A stretch of 52,097 nt of DNA from NCBI RefSeq assembly GCF_000315235.1, contig NZ_BALG01000476.1, positions 1-52,097 on the forward strand. Direction: 5' to 3'. This document shows, in pieces, positions 16,678-24,676 of this stretch (position 1 is its first letter; the number at the start of each line of letters is the position of its first letter). Position numbers and translations under genes: made by a program. The DNA is from Paenibacillus popilliae ATCC 14706. GTDB taxonomy: Bacteria; Bacillota; Bacilli; Paenibacillales; Paenibacillaceae. The notes beneath the pieces are model-generated. The model ran no database searches. It saw nothing but the letters and a program-made list of their open reading frames with translations, and was not told the DNA's origin.

Positions 16678-17666
16678 AGAAGCTGATGCCGGCTGCTCTG
16701 CTGCTTATGGTCTTCGGCATTCTGTACTGGTATGCATCGTCGAATCATTTCTTTATCGATACGGACAAGGAAGCGGAAGCTGCGCCTGTCCTCGTAAAGG
16801 CGGCAGCCGAACAAGTGGACGCTATTGAATTGGATATCGAAGGCAAGCCGTTGAAGCTGGTTAAAGGTAAGGAAGATTGGAAGGTGCAGGGGAACGAGGA
16901 TTATCCGCTAAGCTCTTATGCGGTGTCCGATTGGATTACGACATTTACCGGCGTTGCGGGACAGTCCGTGGTGGAAGAGGAGGCAGCGGATATGGCCAAG
17001 TACGGCCTTGATCATCCCCTTGCGGTATACTCCATTAGGGAAGGCGGGAACGTCCGCCGGATTGAGATCGGAGGGAATACCCCGGTTCCCGGTACGGTCT
17101 ATGCTCGGGCAGATGAAGGGAAGACGGTCTATCAAGTGTCTGAATCCGACTTATCGGGCCTAAAGCGCTCTGCCTTTGACTTTGCCCGGAAGGAACCGTT
17201 GACGTTCGCGCTGGAGGAAGTTCGGGAATTCGAGTGGTCATGGGAAGGACGGACCTATGATCTGAAAAAGGAACCAACAGAGGGAAATTCGGCCGATGAA
17301 GCGGAGAATTGGAGCCTGAACGGCAACAAGGTGACGCAAGAAAAAGCGGCTTCGCTTATCAATGCTTTCCGCTTCCTGATTATTGATCGCGAGCCGGAAC
17401 GGGCAGACGCCTTATCGGAATTCGGAGCGAAGCAGGCCTGGTCGCTGACGATTACGCTGCAGCCGGAGGCAATTGACCCAGGACAGCCGGAAGAGAAAGC
17501 GGTGAAGAAGCGATATGGCGGCTACATGAAAGAGGAGTATATATGGTTAATGTCGGAAGGGGAGACATGGGCCTATCCGGTAGATGAGTCATCCTTCAAT
17601 GAAGCCATTCAGACGTGGCAGGATGATGGTGGCATACAGGATGAATCGCAATCCAATCAGAAGTAA
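16674..17666 (+). CDS. DUF4340 domain protein
   Basis: 330 residues from the ATG that overlaps the GldG stop (ATGA), with ggagaaggagac upstream. There is one N-terminal membrane anchor (LLLMVFGILYWYASS), then an extracytoplasmic region with repeated DUF4340 strands (AIELDIEGKPLKLVKGKEDW, YPLSSYAVSDW, SAFDFARKEPLTF). These proteins regularly accompany GldG-like subunits; biochemical role unknown. Last gene of the ABC operon. Confidence 0.84.
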   Translation: MKKLMPAALLLMVFGILYWYASSNHFFIDTDKEAEAAPVLVKAAAEQVDAIELDIEGKPLKLVKGKEDWKVQGNEDYPLSSYAVSDWITTFTGVAGQSVVEEEAADMAKYGLDHPLAVYSIREGGNVRRIEIGGNTPVPGTVYARADEGKTVYQVSESDLSGLKRSAFDFARKEPLTFALEEVREFEWSWEGRTYDLKKEPTEGNSADEAENWSLNGNKVTQEKAASLINAFRFLIIDREPERADALSEFGAKQAWSLTITLQPEAIDPGQPEEKAVKKRYGGYMKEEYIWLMSEGETWAYPVDESSFNEAIQTWQDDGGIQDESQSNQK

Positions 17667-17671
17667 AATCG

Positions 17672-17712
17672 GACACGGCAGCCGTTCGCGGGCAGCCGTG
17701 TCTTCTTATTGA
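17672..17712 (+). terminator. Rho-independent terminator of the ABC operon
   Basis: Stem gacacggc (17672-17679) and gccgtgtc (17695-17702), followed by ttcttatt. The rest of the gap to 17918 shows no gene. Confidence 0.75.
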
Positions 17713-17918
17713 ACTTAGAGCCGCTGGTATTCGGGAAAAAGCACGAAAAGGCCATTTTGCCGCTGTGAATGATGCGATCCGGTCTTGCTGCGGAATTTTG
17801 CAAAGTACAGAAAGGAGTGGCAGGGGCGGTAAAACCTATCGGGATAACATCCCTTCCTCGGCGCATGCTAAGTGTGGTGATAATCCAATTGAAATCATCT
17901 ACACAAGGAGGAAAAGCG

Positions 17919-19040
17919 ATGCGTAAAAAGATGGTCTTGCTTACGCTGACAGCGGCATTGGTTATGTCTATGGGGTTAACAGGGTGCACGACGAATACCG
18001 ATAACGTGACAACGAGAGGCGCCAAAAACAACATGCGTACCCGTACCGCTCAAGATGGAATCAATCCGCTTGGCATGAACCGGAATTTGGATACGAACGC
18101 GAACAAATATCACGGCTACCGCTACGGCACACGAGGCTATGGAGTAGATGGAGTTCGCGGCTATGGAGTAGACGGCATCGGTACTCGCGGTTATGGAGTA
18201 GGCGGCACCGGTACTCGCGGTTATGGAGTAGGCGGCACCGGTACTCGTGGCTATGGCGTAGGCGGCACCGGTACTCACGGTTATGGCGTAGGCGGGACCG
18301 GCACTCACGGTTATGGCGTAGGTGGGACCGGCACTCACAGCTATGGTGTTGATGGCATCGGTACTCGTGGCTACGGCGTAGATGGCATGCGCGGCTATGG
18401 AATTGACGGACTCACGCATGGCTATGGCACCCATGGCTATGGAACACATAATTATGGCATGACGGGCTATGGAGTTGACGGCACTCGTCTGCACGGTTAC
18501 GGCACCGGTACTCACTCCATGACCAATATGCAGATGAACAAGAAGATCTCTAATCAAATTGCCCGCATGAAGGGAGTCAAATCGGCGAACGTCATGTTGA
18601 CTAACAATAATGCGTATGTGGCCGTATCGACTGACGGACATATGAAGACAAAAGGAACGGGAAAGGGAGCTCATCACCTAAAAACCAAGGCAACCCATCA
18701 CCGCGGAACCGGAAATCTGAGTGCACGATCGAAGACCTATGCGCATAATATGGACACAAGCAGTGATGTGTCTTCGGACCTGAAGCAACGCATTGCCGAG
18801 ATTGTCAAGAAAGACGCTCCGCAATGTCAACAAGTATATGTGTCATCCAACCCTGATTTCGTCCAACGGATGAATGAATTCATGAAGAGCTCGGCAGCAG
18901 GCCATCCGTTATCTGGATTTTCCCGGGAATTCGAAGACATGGTTCATCGTATTTTTCCAACTCAAGAAGCAGGAAGAACAACTCAAATGAACGTCAGCCA
19001 TCCGAAGCAATTGCACAAAATGGCTCCAGGCTTGAGATAA
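17919..19040 (+). CDS. YhcN/YlaJ-family sporulation lipoprotein with repeat insert
   Basis: 373 residues; the ATG at 17919 follows aaggaggaaaa. A lipoprotein signal ends in LTGC (Cys at about 23). Residues ~70-200 are Gly/Tyr-rich with a 10-residue tandem unit GTRGYGVGGT. The C-terminal part is the YhcN/YlaJ core: NKKISNQIARMKGVKSANVMLTNNNAYVAV (abbreviated reading) and later SSDLKQRIAEIVKKDAPQCQQVYVSSNPDF. Family members are forespore lipoproteins found in spore membranes and linked to germination. The repeat insert is unusual for the family and makes it about twice the usual length. Confidence 0.87.
   Translation: MRKKMVLLTLTAALVMSMGLTGCTTNTDNVTTRGAKNNMRTRTAQDGINPLGMNRNLDTNANKYHGYRYGTRGYGVDGVRGYGVDGIGTRGYGVGGTGTRGYGVGGTGTRGYGVGGTGTHGYGVGGTGTHGYGVGGTGTHSYGVDGIGTRGYGVDGMRGYGIDGLTHGYGTHGYGTHNYGMTGYGVDGTRLHGYGTGTHSMTNMQMNKKISNQIARMKGVKSANVMLTNNNAYVAVSTDGHMKTKGTGKGAHHLKTKATHHRGTGNLSARSKTYAHNMDTSSDVSSDLKQRIAEIVKKDAPQCQQVYVSSNPDFVQRMNEFMKSSAAGHPLSGFSREFEDMVHRIFPTQEAGRTTQMNVSHPKQLHKMAPGLR
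18181..18390 (+). repeat. Seven tandem 30-bp coding repeats
   Basis: Units of 30 bp at 18181, 18211, 18241, 18271, 18301, 18331 and 18361 encode GTRGYGVGGT-type decapeptides. The first four differ at very few bases. Looser relatives (GYGVDG, HGYGTHGYGTH) flank the array on both sides. Confidence 0.92.
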
Positions 19041-19050
19041 CCAACGGGAA

Positions 19051-19094
19051 GGAACCGCGTTCTGTGCTATTGGCAGAGAGACGCGGTCCTTTTC
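19051..19094 (+). terminator. Rho-independent terminator
   Basis: Stem ggaaccgcgt (19051-19060) with acgcggtcc (19081-19089), then tttt, just after the lipoprotein stop. Confidence 0.7.
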
Positions 19095-19184
19095 GCTACA
19101 TACGGATTATCGTGCAGCATTTGGTCCGAATCTATGCAAAAATGACGAGTAACGCAGAGGATAGGCCCATTTTTACGCAGCACC

Positions 19185-19214
19185 GCACCAAGTGAGAACG
19201 CCCTTCATAATATA
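19185..19214 (+). promoter_or_regulatory. Candidate sigma-K promoter of gerE
   Basis: The -10 CATAATATA (19206-19214) fits the sigma-K form CATAnnnTA exactly. GCACC at 19185-19189 supplies the AC-type -35, with 17 bases between AC and CATA. In B. subtilis gerE is transcribed by sigma-K. Confidence 0.6.
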
Positions 19215-19275
19215 ACTTTGACTGTATCCCTTAACCTTGTTAAATAACAAAAATTCGGGCAAGGAGGGGTGACAC

Positions 19276-19500
19276 TTGAAGGGTAGCGATCACAAAAGCA
19301 AATTCCTGTTAACAAACCGTGAACGCGAAGTCTTTGAATTGCTTGTTCAAGACAAAACGACCCGTGATATCGCGCAACTGCTGTTCATTAGCGAGAAGAC
19401 AGTCCGAAACCACATCTCCAACGTGATGCAAAAATTAAATGTGAAAGGTCGGTCGCAAGCGGTCGTCGAACTGATCAAGCTTGGGGAGTTAAAAATCTGA
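19276..19500 (+). CDS. gerE: GerE, late sporulation transcription regulator
   Basis: 74 residues, the same length as B. subtilis GerE and nearly the same sequence: LTNREREVFELLVQDKTT, then FISEKTVRNHISNVMQ (the recognition helix of the LuxR/FixJ helix-turn-helix) and VKGRSQAVVELIKLGEL. TTG start after aaggaggg. GerE is a free-standing DNA-binding domain that acts in the mother cell after sigma-K, turning coat and outer-layer genes on or off. In B. subtilis it controls cge genes, so the cgeB-like gene and glycosyltransferases here are plausible targets (inference). Confidence 0.96.
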   Translation: MKGSDHKSKFLLTNREREVFELLVQDKTTRDIAQLLFISEKTVRNHISNVMQKLNVKGRSQAVVELIKLGELKI

Positions 19501-19830
19501 TGATAAGTCCATCGCCCTGACCATTGTAAACTTCTGCTCCCGCGGCAGAACGCAACCCAAGGACAGAAGTTCTTGAATGAGCAAGTCGTTATGGCTTGCA
19601 TTCAATAGATCACAGCGTCGTCTGCCGGCTGCCCGCATACAGGGTCTGGCAGTTAGACGCTAATTTTTTTTCCATATCCCATTTTCGAGCAGTTGTTCTT
19701 GACATTCGACGATTCTTACTAACTCCGACTCCGGATACCTATTCCGCTTCGTTTTCGCTCAGCACAACGAGCAGGAAGACCCATGCTCTAGGAGCCCGGG
19801 CCTTGATAATAGCGTGAATTTGATGCAGGG
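19501..19830. other. Intergenic region between convergent gerE and nagA
   Basis: No convincing gene. An 8-base stem aacttctg/cagaagtt (about 19529-19576) lies 28 bases after gerE but has a 32-base loop and only a short T-run, so it is a weak terminator candidate at best. Confidence 0.4.
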
Positions 19831-21015
19831 TTAGGCTTGCTGCATATGACCGCGTCCCTTGATCCAGACTCGCCGGATATTCAGATCGCGGTCGGTCCAG
19901 ATGAGATCGGCCTGCTTGCCGACCTCGATGCTGCCGGTAACGTCATCAATGCGAAGCTGCTTCGCCGGATTGATGCTCGCGAGACGGGACGCTTCCACGA
20001 TGGACAGGCCTACCTGCTCGATGACGAAGCGAACGGCGCCGATCATCGTCAGTGTGCTGCCTGCCAGCGAATTGCCTTCCGTCAGTCGGGCCACTCCGTC
20101 CTTCATAGTAACCGGAAGGCCCCCCAGTTCGTAAACCCCGTTCGGCATGCCTGCGGCAGACATCGCGTCGGTGATGAGCACGAGCTTGCCTGGCGCTTTG
20201 GAGCGAGCGAGCAGCTTGATGCATGCAGGATGCACGTGATGGCCGTCCGCAATGACTTCGGCCGTAATGCGATCGTCGGTCAGGGCCGCACCGGCGACGC
20301 CCGGATTGCGGTGGTGGACTGGGGTCATCGCATTGAATGTATGCACCGCTTGATTCAGGCCGGCATTGACCGCCTCGGTCACCTGCTCGAACGTCGCGTC
20401 AGTATGGGCGGCCGCCACGTTGATACCGTGAGCCCGCGACCAGCGGATCGCTTCGATGGCATGCTGCCGCTCCGGAGCGAGGCTCAACTGCTTTATGACG
20501 CCCGGATGGTTCTTATCCCATGTTTCCAGCCATTCGATTTGCGGATCGAGCATGTAGGCTTCGTTCTGGGCCCCTTTGTACTTCGGATTGACGAACGGCC
20601 CTTCGAGGTGGAGGCCCGCCAGCTGCGCATAAGGCATGTCCTGCTTCATATAGGCGTCGACGGCTGCGACGACCTTGTCCAACGCTTCGCGGGACTGCGT
20701 CATGGATGTGCCGAGCATCGCCGTCGTGCCATGCTCCATATGGAAGCGCGTAATCGTATCATATGCTTCCGCTGTCGCGTCCATGAAGTCGGCGCCGAAG
20801 CCGCCGTGCACGTGCACATCGATAAATCCTGGCAGCAAATACCCGCCTTCGGCATCAATGGCCTCGTCAAGCCATACGCTATTTTTGTCCAACAGTTGTC
20901 CGGGTGTCCCGATGAAGACAATGCATCCTTCCTCTACGTGGACGACGCCATCCACCAGGATGCCGTTCGGCGTCACGACGCAAGCTTGCTTCACCGTAAA
21001 CGTTGACTTATTCAT
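19831..21015 (-). CDS. nagA: N-acetylglucosamine-6-phosphate deacetylase
   Basis: 394 residues. Removes acetate from GlcNAc-6-phosphate to give glucosamine-6-phosphate. Amidohydrolase motifs appear in order: PGFIDVHVHGG (metal His pair), GLHLEGPFVNP (metal Glu), AAAHTDATFEQ, QAVHTFNAMTP, and LITDAMSAAGMPNG (catalytic Asp). Its start overlaps the nagB stop by 8 bases, so translation is coupled. Third gene of the rpiR-nagB-nagA operon. Confidence 0.96.
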   Translation of the reverse strand: MNKSTFTVKQACVVTPNGILVDGVVHVEEGCIVFIGTPGQLLDKNSVWLDEAIDAEGGYLLPGFIDVHVHGGFGADFMDATAEAYDTITRFHMEHGTTAMLGTSMTQSREALDKVVAAVDAYMKQDMPYAQLAGLHLEGPFVNPKYKGAQNEAYMLDPQIEWLETWDKNHPGVIKQLSLAPERQHAIEAIRWSRAHGINVAAAHTDATFEQVTEAVNAGLNQAVHTFNAMTPVHHRNPGVAGAALTDDRITAEVIADGHHVHPACIKLLARSKAPGKLVLITDAMSAAGMPNGVYELGGLPVTMKDGVARLTEGNSLAGSTLTMIGAVRFVIEQVGLSIVEASRLASINPAKQLRIDDVTGSIEVGKQADLIWTDRDLNIRRVWIKGRGHMQQA

Positions 21016-21736
21016 GGAAATGTTTTGCCGCCTCCTTGTTGAGTAATACGACGACGTTCGGGTGGGTTTGAAGCAGAGAAGCCGGAATATCCGTCGTAAT
21101 TGGGCCGGTCAGCGCGCGGTGAACGATATCCGCCTTGTCCGCGCCGCGGACGACGAGCATAATCATCTTCGCCTTCAGGATGGAGCCAACGCCCATCGTA
21201 ATCGCCTGCGTAGGAACCTCGTCAATTGAGTTGAAAAAACGCTTGTTCGCCTGGCGCGTCTCTTCCTTAAGCGTGACGACATGGGTTCCGCTATGCAGGT
21301 GGTGATCAGGCTCGTTGAAGCCGATATGGCCGTTATGTCCCAGGCCCAGCAACTGCAGGTCGATGGAGGCGTTGGAGAGCATCTCGTCGTAGCGCTTGCT
21401 CTCCGCCTGCAGATCGGCTACGTTGCCGTCGGGCACATGGGTGTTCGCCTTTTCAATGTCAATGTGATCAAATAATTGCTTGTTCATGAACGTGCGGTAT
21501 GTCTCCGAATGATCGGAAGGCAGACCGACATATTCATCCAGATTGTACGAGGTGACCTGCTTGAAGCTGACATATCTTCTCCTGCAGAGCCGGATCAGCT
21601 CTTTGTAGATGCCGATCGGCGTGCTTCCCGTAGCCAGGCCGAGCACGGCATGAGGCTTCGTCTGTACGAGGCTCGCAATAATGCCGGCCCCGTTCTGGTT
21701 CAATTCTTCATTGGTCTCGAACGTCAAAATGTTCAT
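21008..21736 (-). CDS. nagB: Glucosamine-6-phosphate deaminase
   Basis: 242 residues, the usual Firmicute length. Converts glucosamine-6-phosphate to fructose-6-phosphate and ammonia, feeding glycolysis. Motifs: LGLATGSTPIGIYKEL, SYNLDEYVGLP (catalytic Asp), and LGLGHNGHIGFNEP with the active-site His. With NagA it uses amino sugars from cell wall or chitin. Confidence 0.97.
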   Translation of the reverse strand: MNILTFETNEELNQNGAGIIASLVQTKPHAVLGLATGSTPIGIYKELIRLCRRRYVSFKQVTSYNLDEYVGLPSDHSETYRTFMNKQLFDHIDIEKANTHVPDGNVADLQAESKRYDEMLSNASIDLQLLGLGHNGHIGFNEPDHHLHSGTHVVTLKEETRQANKRFFNSIDEVPTQAITMGVGSILKAKMIMLVVRGADKADIVHRALTGPITTDIPASLLQTHPNVVVLLNKEAAKHFHE

Positions 21737-21746
21737 TCTGTTGTTG

Positions 21747-22604
21747 TTACCTCCCTTTAGCTTTACGATACTTCCGAACCATCCGGTACGAGTGTTCCAG
21801 CATCGGAATGCGCCCGTGGAACTGTTCGCTCGTCATGCCCGCGAACAGAATGTCGATGATATGGAGCTGCGCGATGCGCGAGGCCATATCGCCGCGGCGG
21901 ATGCCCTCCTCCAGTGAGGAGGAGAAAAGACGAATGTCTGCCAGCGAGGCGAGACGGTTCGCTCCGACCTTCGTCAAGGAAATGGTGATCGCTCCCTGCT
22001 CCTTCGCGCATAGCAACGCCTCAATCGTCTCCGGCGTCTCGCCGGAATAGGAGATGGCGAAGGCGACATCCCCCGGTCCGAGCCGGGAAGCCGAAGTAAT
22101 CTGCATATGCGGGTCGGAGAAGCAGGATGCCTGTTTGCCGATGCGAATGAGCTTCTGATAAAAATCCAACGCCACGATTCCGGAAGTGGCCATGCCGTAA
22201 AGATCAGTTTGTCGGGCGTGAAGAAGCGCCTGTAGGGTCTGCCCTAACGTCTCCAGATCCAATAATCCGGTCGTATCGGAGATCGAACGGATATGGTTGG
22301 TCTCGATAGCAGCAATGATGTCTGGCAGCGGATTACCTGCAATGATGTCTTGATAGGTGAACGGAACGCTCTGTTGAGCCAGGTCGGCAGCGAGCTTTGT
22401 CTTGAAATCGGGATATCCCCGGAAGAGGAGCGATTTGCAGAATCTTGTTACCGTCGCGGGCGAGGTGCCTGATTGTTCGGCCAGATCCGTAATGCCCATC
22501 GTCACTACATTTCCCGGAAATTGCAAAATGTAATCGGCTACCTTCCGCTCCTGTGGGTGATATTCTTCGAATTTTTGTCGGATCGCCTGCAATATGGTGG
22601 ACAA
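21747..22604 (-). CDS. MurR/RpiR-family transcriptional regulator
   Basis: About 285 residues. The N-terminal helix-turn-helix (DLAEQSGTSPATVTRFCKSL) is followed by a SIS sugar-phosphate-binding domain (GMATSGIVALDFYQKL, FAISYSGETPETIEA). The start is uncertain: TTG at 22604 has aaaagg 9 bases upstream, while the ATG at 22613 directly abuts that site. First gene of the operon and 10 bases before nagB, so it most likely senses an amino-sugar phosphate and controls nagBA (inference). Confidence 0.88.
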   Translation of the reverse strand: MSTILQAIRQKFEEYHPQERKVADYILQFPGNVVTMGITDLAEQSGTSPATVTRFCKSLLFRGYPDFKTKLAADLAQQSVPFTYQDIIAGNPLPDIIAAIETNHIRSISDTTGLLDLETLGQTLQALLHARQTDLYGMATSGIVALDFYQKLIRIGKQASCFSDPHMQITSASRLGPGDVAFAISYSGETPETIEALLCAKEQGAITISLTKVGANRLASLADIRLFSSSLEEGIRRGDMASRIAQLHIIDILFAGMTSEQFHGRIPMLEHSYRMVRKYRKAKGR

Positions 22605-22622
22605 ACCAATCATCCTTTTACG

Positions 22623-22680
22623 GTCAGATAGAATGAAAAAAATTTTTATAGATTTATGATCTGACATGAAAATTTTTTCT
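22623..22680. promoter_or_regulatory. Candidate operators for the RpiR-type regulator
   Basis: Two AT-rich near-palindromes, atgaaaaaaatttttat (22633-22649) and atgaaaattttttct (22666-22680), plus a perfect inverted pair gtcagat (22623-22629)/atctgac (22659-22665). All lie between the promoter and the regulator gene, where binding would repress. Confidence 0.45.
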
Positions 22681-22685
22681 CTATT

Positions 22686-22714
22686 ATCATAGTCAATCGG
22701 CGTGGGGATTACAA
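22686..22714 (-). promoter_or_regulatory. Sigma-A promoter of rpiR-nagB-nagA
   Basis: On the minus strand TTGTAA (22714-22709), a 17-base spacer, then TATGAT (22691-22686). Confidence 0.55.
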
Positions 22715-22747
22715 GCGAGCGAAAGGAAATACACAAATATATCGTCC

Positions 22748-23605
22748 CTAAGATTCGGGGGTGAGCTGGCGCTGATCCCGGAATTGGCGCGGGGACAAGC
22801 CCATCCGGTTCTTGAAGGTGCGGTAGAAATAGGTGTAGCTCTGGAAGCCGCATATCTCGGCAATTTGCTCCAGCGGCATATAGCCGTGCAGTATTTGTTC
22901 GCAGGCGAGCGTAATCCGAACCTGGATCGCGTAATCCATAATTGATTGCTGGAAGACCTCCTTGAATACATGGGACGCCCGCGATACGCTCAGTTGAATG
23001 GAATCGGCGGCGTCCTGGAGCGAGAACGGCTCGGTCGCATGCACTTCGACATATTGCTTGATGCTGTGGGCAAGCTGCGCCGTCCGGTTCATGTTCAGGA
23101 AGGACGGATGTGTCCGTTCCGTCAGTGTCCGCCCGAGCATGCCGAAGAAGGCGAAGGTGAGATGCTTGACAATATCGTTCACCCTAATCGAGCCGAAGAG
23201 GCGCTGCTCCTGCATAATCGCGCGCCAGAGCGACAACAGATGATCGTCGATGCCGATGGCGGACTTCCCGGGTCGTTCCAGCTTCGCCCACCATTGTTCG
23301 ACCCAGGGGCCGTTAAGAATCATATAATAGTCCAGACTGTGCACTTTGCGAAGCGGATCGGATGCGTCTGGATTGCGATAGCCAATCTTCAGATCATAAT
23401 ACTCGCCCGGGGCGAGCATCAGGAGATCGCCGGGCTTCAACTCCCGGTACCCTCCATCCAGCCAGGCGTGGCCGCTGCCCTCCAGTTGGATGCGGACCAG
23501 GTAGTGCTTCAGCTCGGGAATGACGAGCGTCATCGCTTTACTGTGCCGGGCATGTCCGGCGAACAGTAAGGAGATGTCCCGCTGCGGCTCACTGGACTGA
23601 GACAT
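22748..23605 (-). CDS. AraC-family transcriptional regulator
   Basis: 285 residues from the ATG at 23605, which follows aggggg; a longer in-frame start upstream is rejected. The N-terminal cupin sensor domain (RIQLEGSGHAWLDGG, ELKPGDLLMLAPGEYYDL) precedes two helix-turn-helices (SLQDAADSIQLSVSRASHVFK; LEQIAEICGFQSYTYFYRTFK) and the PRQFR end. It is divergent from the sugar-isomerase operon and probably activates it in response to a sugar. Confidence 0.92.
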   Translation of the reverse strand: MSQSSEPQRDISLLFAGHARHSKAMTLVIPELKHYLVRIQLEGSGHAWLDGGYRELKPGDLLMLAPGEYYDLKIGYRNPDASDPLRKVHSLDYYMILNGPWVEQWWAKLERPGKSAIGIDDHLLSLWRAIMQEQRLFGSIRVNDIVKHLTFAFFGMLGRTLTERTHPSFLNMNRTAQLAHSIKQYVEVHATEPFSLQDAADSIQLSVSRASHVFKEVFQQSIMDYAIQVRITLACEQILHGYMPLEQIAEICGFQSYTYFYRTFKNRMGLSPRQFRDQRQLTPES

Positions 23606-23639
23606 GTGAATCCCCCTATTTGCATGTTGTCGTACATTG

Positions 23640-23668
23640 ATTATATCAGACAATAGCAAGATTGTTCA
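23640..23668 (-). promoter_or_regulatory. Sigma-A promoter of the araC-type gene
   Basis: Minus strand: TGAACA (23668-23663), 17-base spacer, perfect TATAAT (23645-23640). Confidence 0.55.
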
Positions 23669-23679
23669 TATAAAGATGA

Positions 23680-23703
23680 TATCCTTCATTCACAGGAAGG
23701 ATA
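23680..23703. promoter_or_regulatory. Perfect inverted repeat in the divergent promoter region
   Basis: tatccttc (23680-23687) and gaaggata (23696-23703) with an 8-base centre. It is placed between the divergent genes and is a candidate binding site for the AraC-type regulator. Confidence 0.4.
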
Positions 23704-23811
23704 CAATGTGCCACAATGAATGAAGTCCGATGTAAACCTTTTCAGAGGAATGCTTGGCGAATACAATAAGGCAGCCCGTTCAATAATGAATATAAAAGAG
23801 GTGCTTGGTCC

Positions 23812-24570
23812 ATGAAAATCGGAGTGCAGCTTTACACGGTGAGAGACGAGGCCGAAAGGAACTTCATCGGCACGCTGGAAAAAATTGTGGAGATGGGCTA
23901 CGAAGGCGTTGAATTTGCCGGCTATGGGGGATTGAAGCCGCAAGAACTGGCGGACGCGCTTAAGCGGCTGAATCTTGCTGCCGCTGGTTCCCATGTCAGC
24001 ATCGAGCAACTGGTCGACCATCTCGACGAGCAGATCGAGATGAGCACGGCGATTGGCAATCGGTACATGGCATGCCCTGGGATTCAGGAATCACGGTACA
24101 ACTCTCTCGAAGCGCTGCTGCATACGGCAGAGCAACTGGCGAATGCATCCGGCCGGCTCGCCGAGCATGGAATTAAGCTCGGCTATCATAACCATGATTT
24201 CGAGTTTACGAGGAAACTTGGAAACGATACGGTATTCGACACATTGTTCCGGCTAGTTCCTGCGGAGAAGCTCTTCACGGAGATCGATGTCTGCTGGGTG
24301 CAGTATGCCGGGTACGACCCGCTTAGCGTCATCGCAAGTTACAAGGGACGAATTCCGTTGATCCATTACAAAGATCTGCGGCGTGATGACCAGGGACGCC
24401 CGCTTACCGTCGAATTGGGAGAAGGCGAGCTCGATCTGGTCTCCATCGCTGGCGCATCGAAGGAAGCCGGCGCGGAGTGGCTTATTGTCGAGCAGGATGA
24501 ATGCCAGCGTCCGAGCCTGGAGAGCATCCGCAACAGCAGACAATGGATCAAGAACAATCTGGGCTACTAA
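23812..24570 (+). CDS. Sugar phosphate isomerase/epimerase (TIM barrel)
   Basis: 252 residues, start after aaaagaggtg. Xylose-isomerase-like TIM barrel: MKIGVQLYTVRD at the first strand, GYEGVEFAGYGG, KLGYHNHDFEF (metal His and acid), FTEIDVCWVQYAG, IPLIHYKDL, and IVEQDE at the end. This subfamily converts or epimerises sugars and inositols. First gene of a three-gene catabolic set read away from the AraC regulator; substrate unknown. Confidence 0.85.
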   Translation: MKIGVQLYTVRDEAERNFIGTLEKIVEMGYEGVEFAGYGGLKPQELADALKRLNLAAAGSHVSIEQLVDHLDEQIEMSTAIGNRYMACPGIQESRYNSLEALLHTAEQLANASGRLAEHGIKLGYHNHDFEFTRKLGNDTVFDTLFRLVPAEKLFTEIDVCWVQYAGYDPLSVIASYKGRIPLIHYKDLRRDDQGRPLTVELGEGELDLVSIAGASKEAGAEWLIVEQDECQRPSLESIRNSRQWIKNNLGY

Positions 24571-24676
24571 GACTATCGTATACAAAGTTCAATCATCTAT
24601 GCAAATGGCAATGCCGACGAACGTAAACCGAACATACCTGCATTAAATTGAACATATCTAGAGGAGGAGAATGAAT

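Noticed and set aside
19047-19094. T-box element (the ggaaccgcg string looks like a T-box)
   Set aside because: It pairs as a simple terminator stem right after a stop codon; no specifier stem or amino-acid gene is attached.
19837-21006. Long plus-strand open frame opposite nagA
   Set aside because: Exact shadow of nagA in GC-rich DNA; NagA carries all catalytic motifs and the shadow has none.
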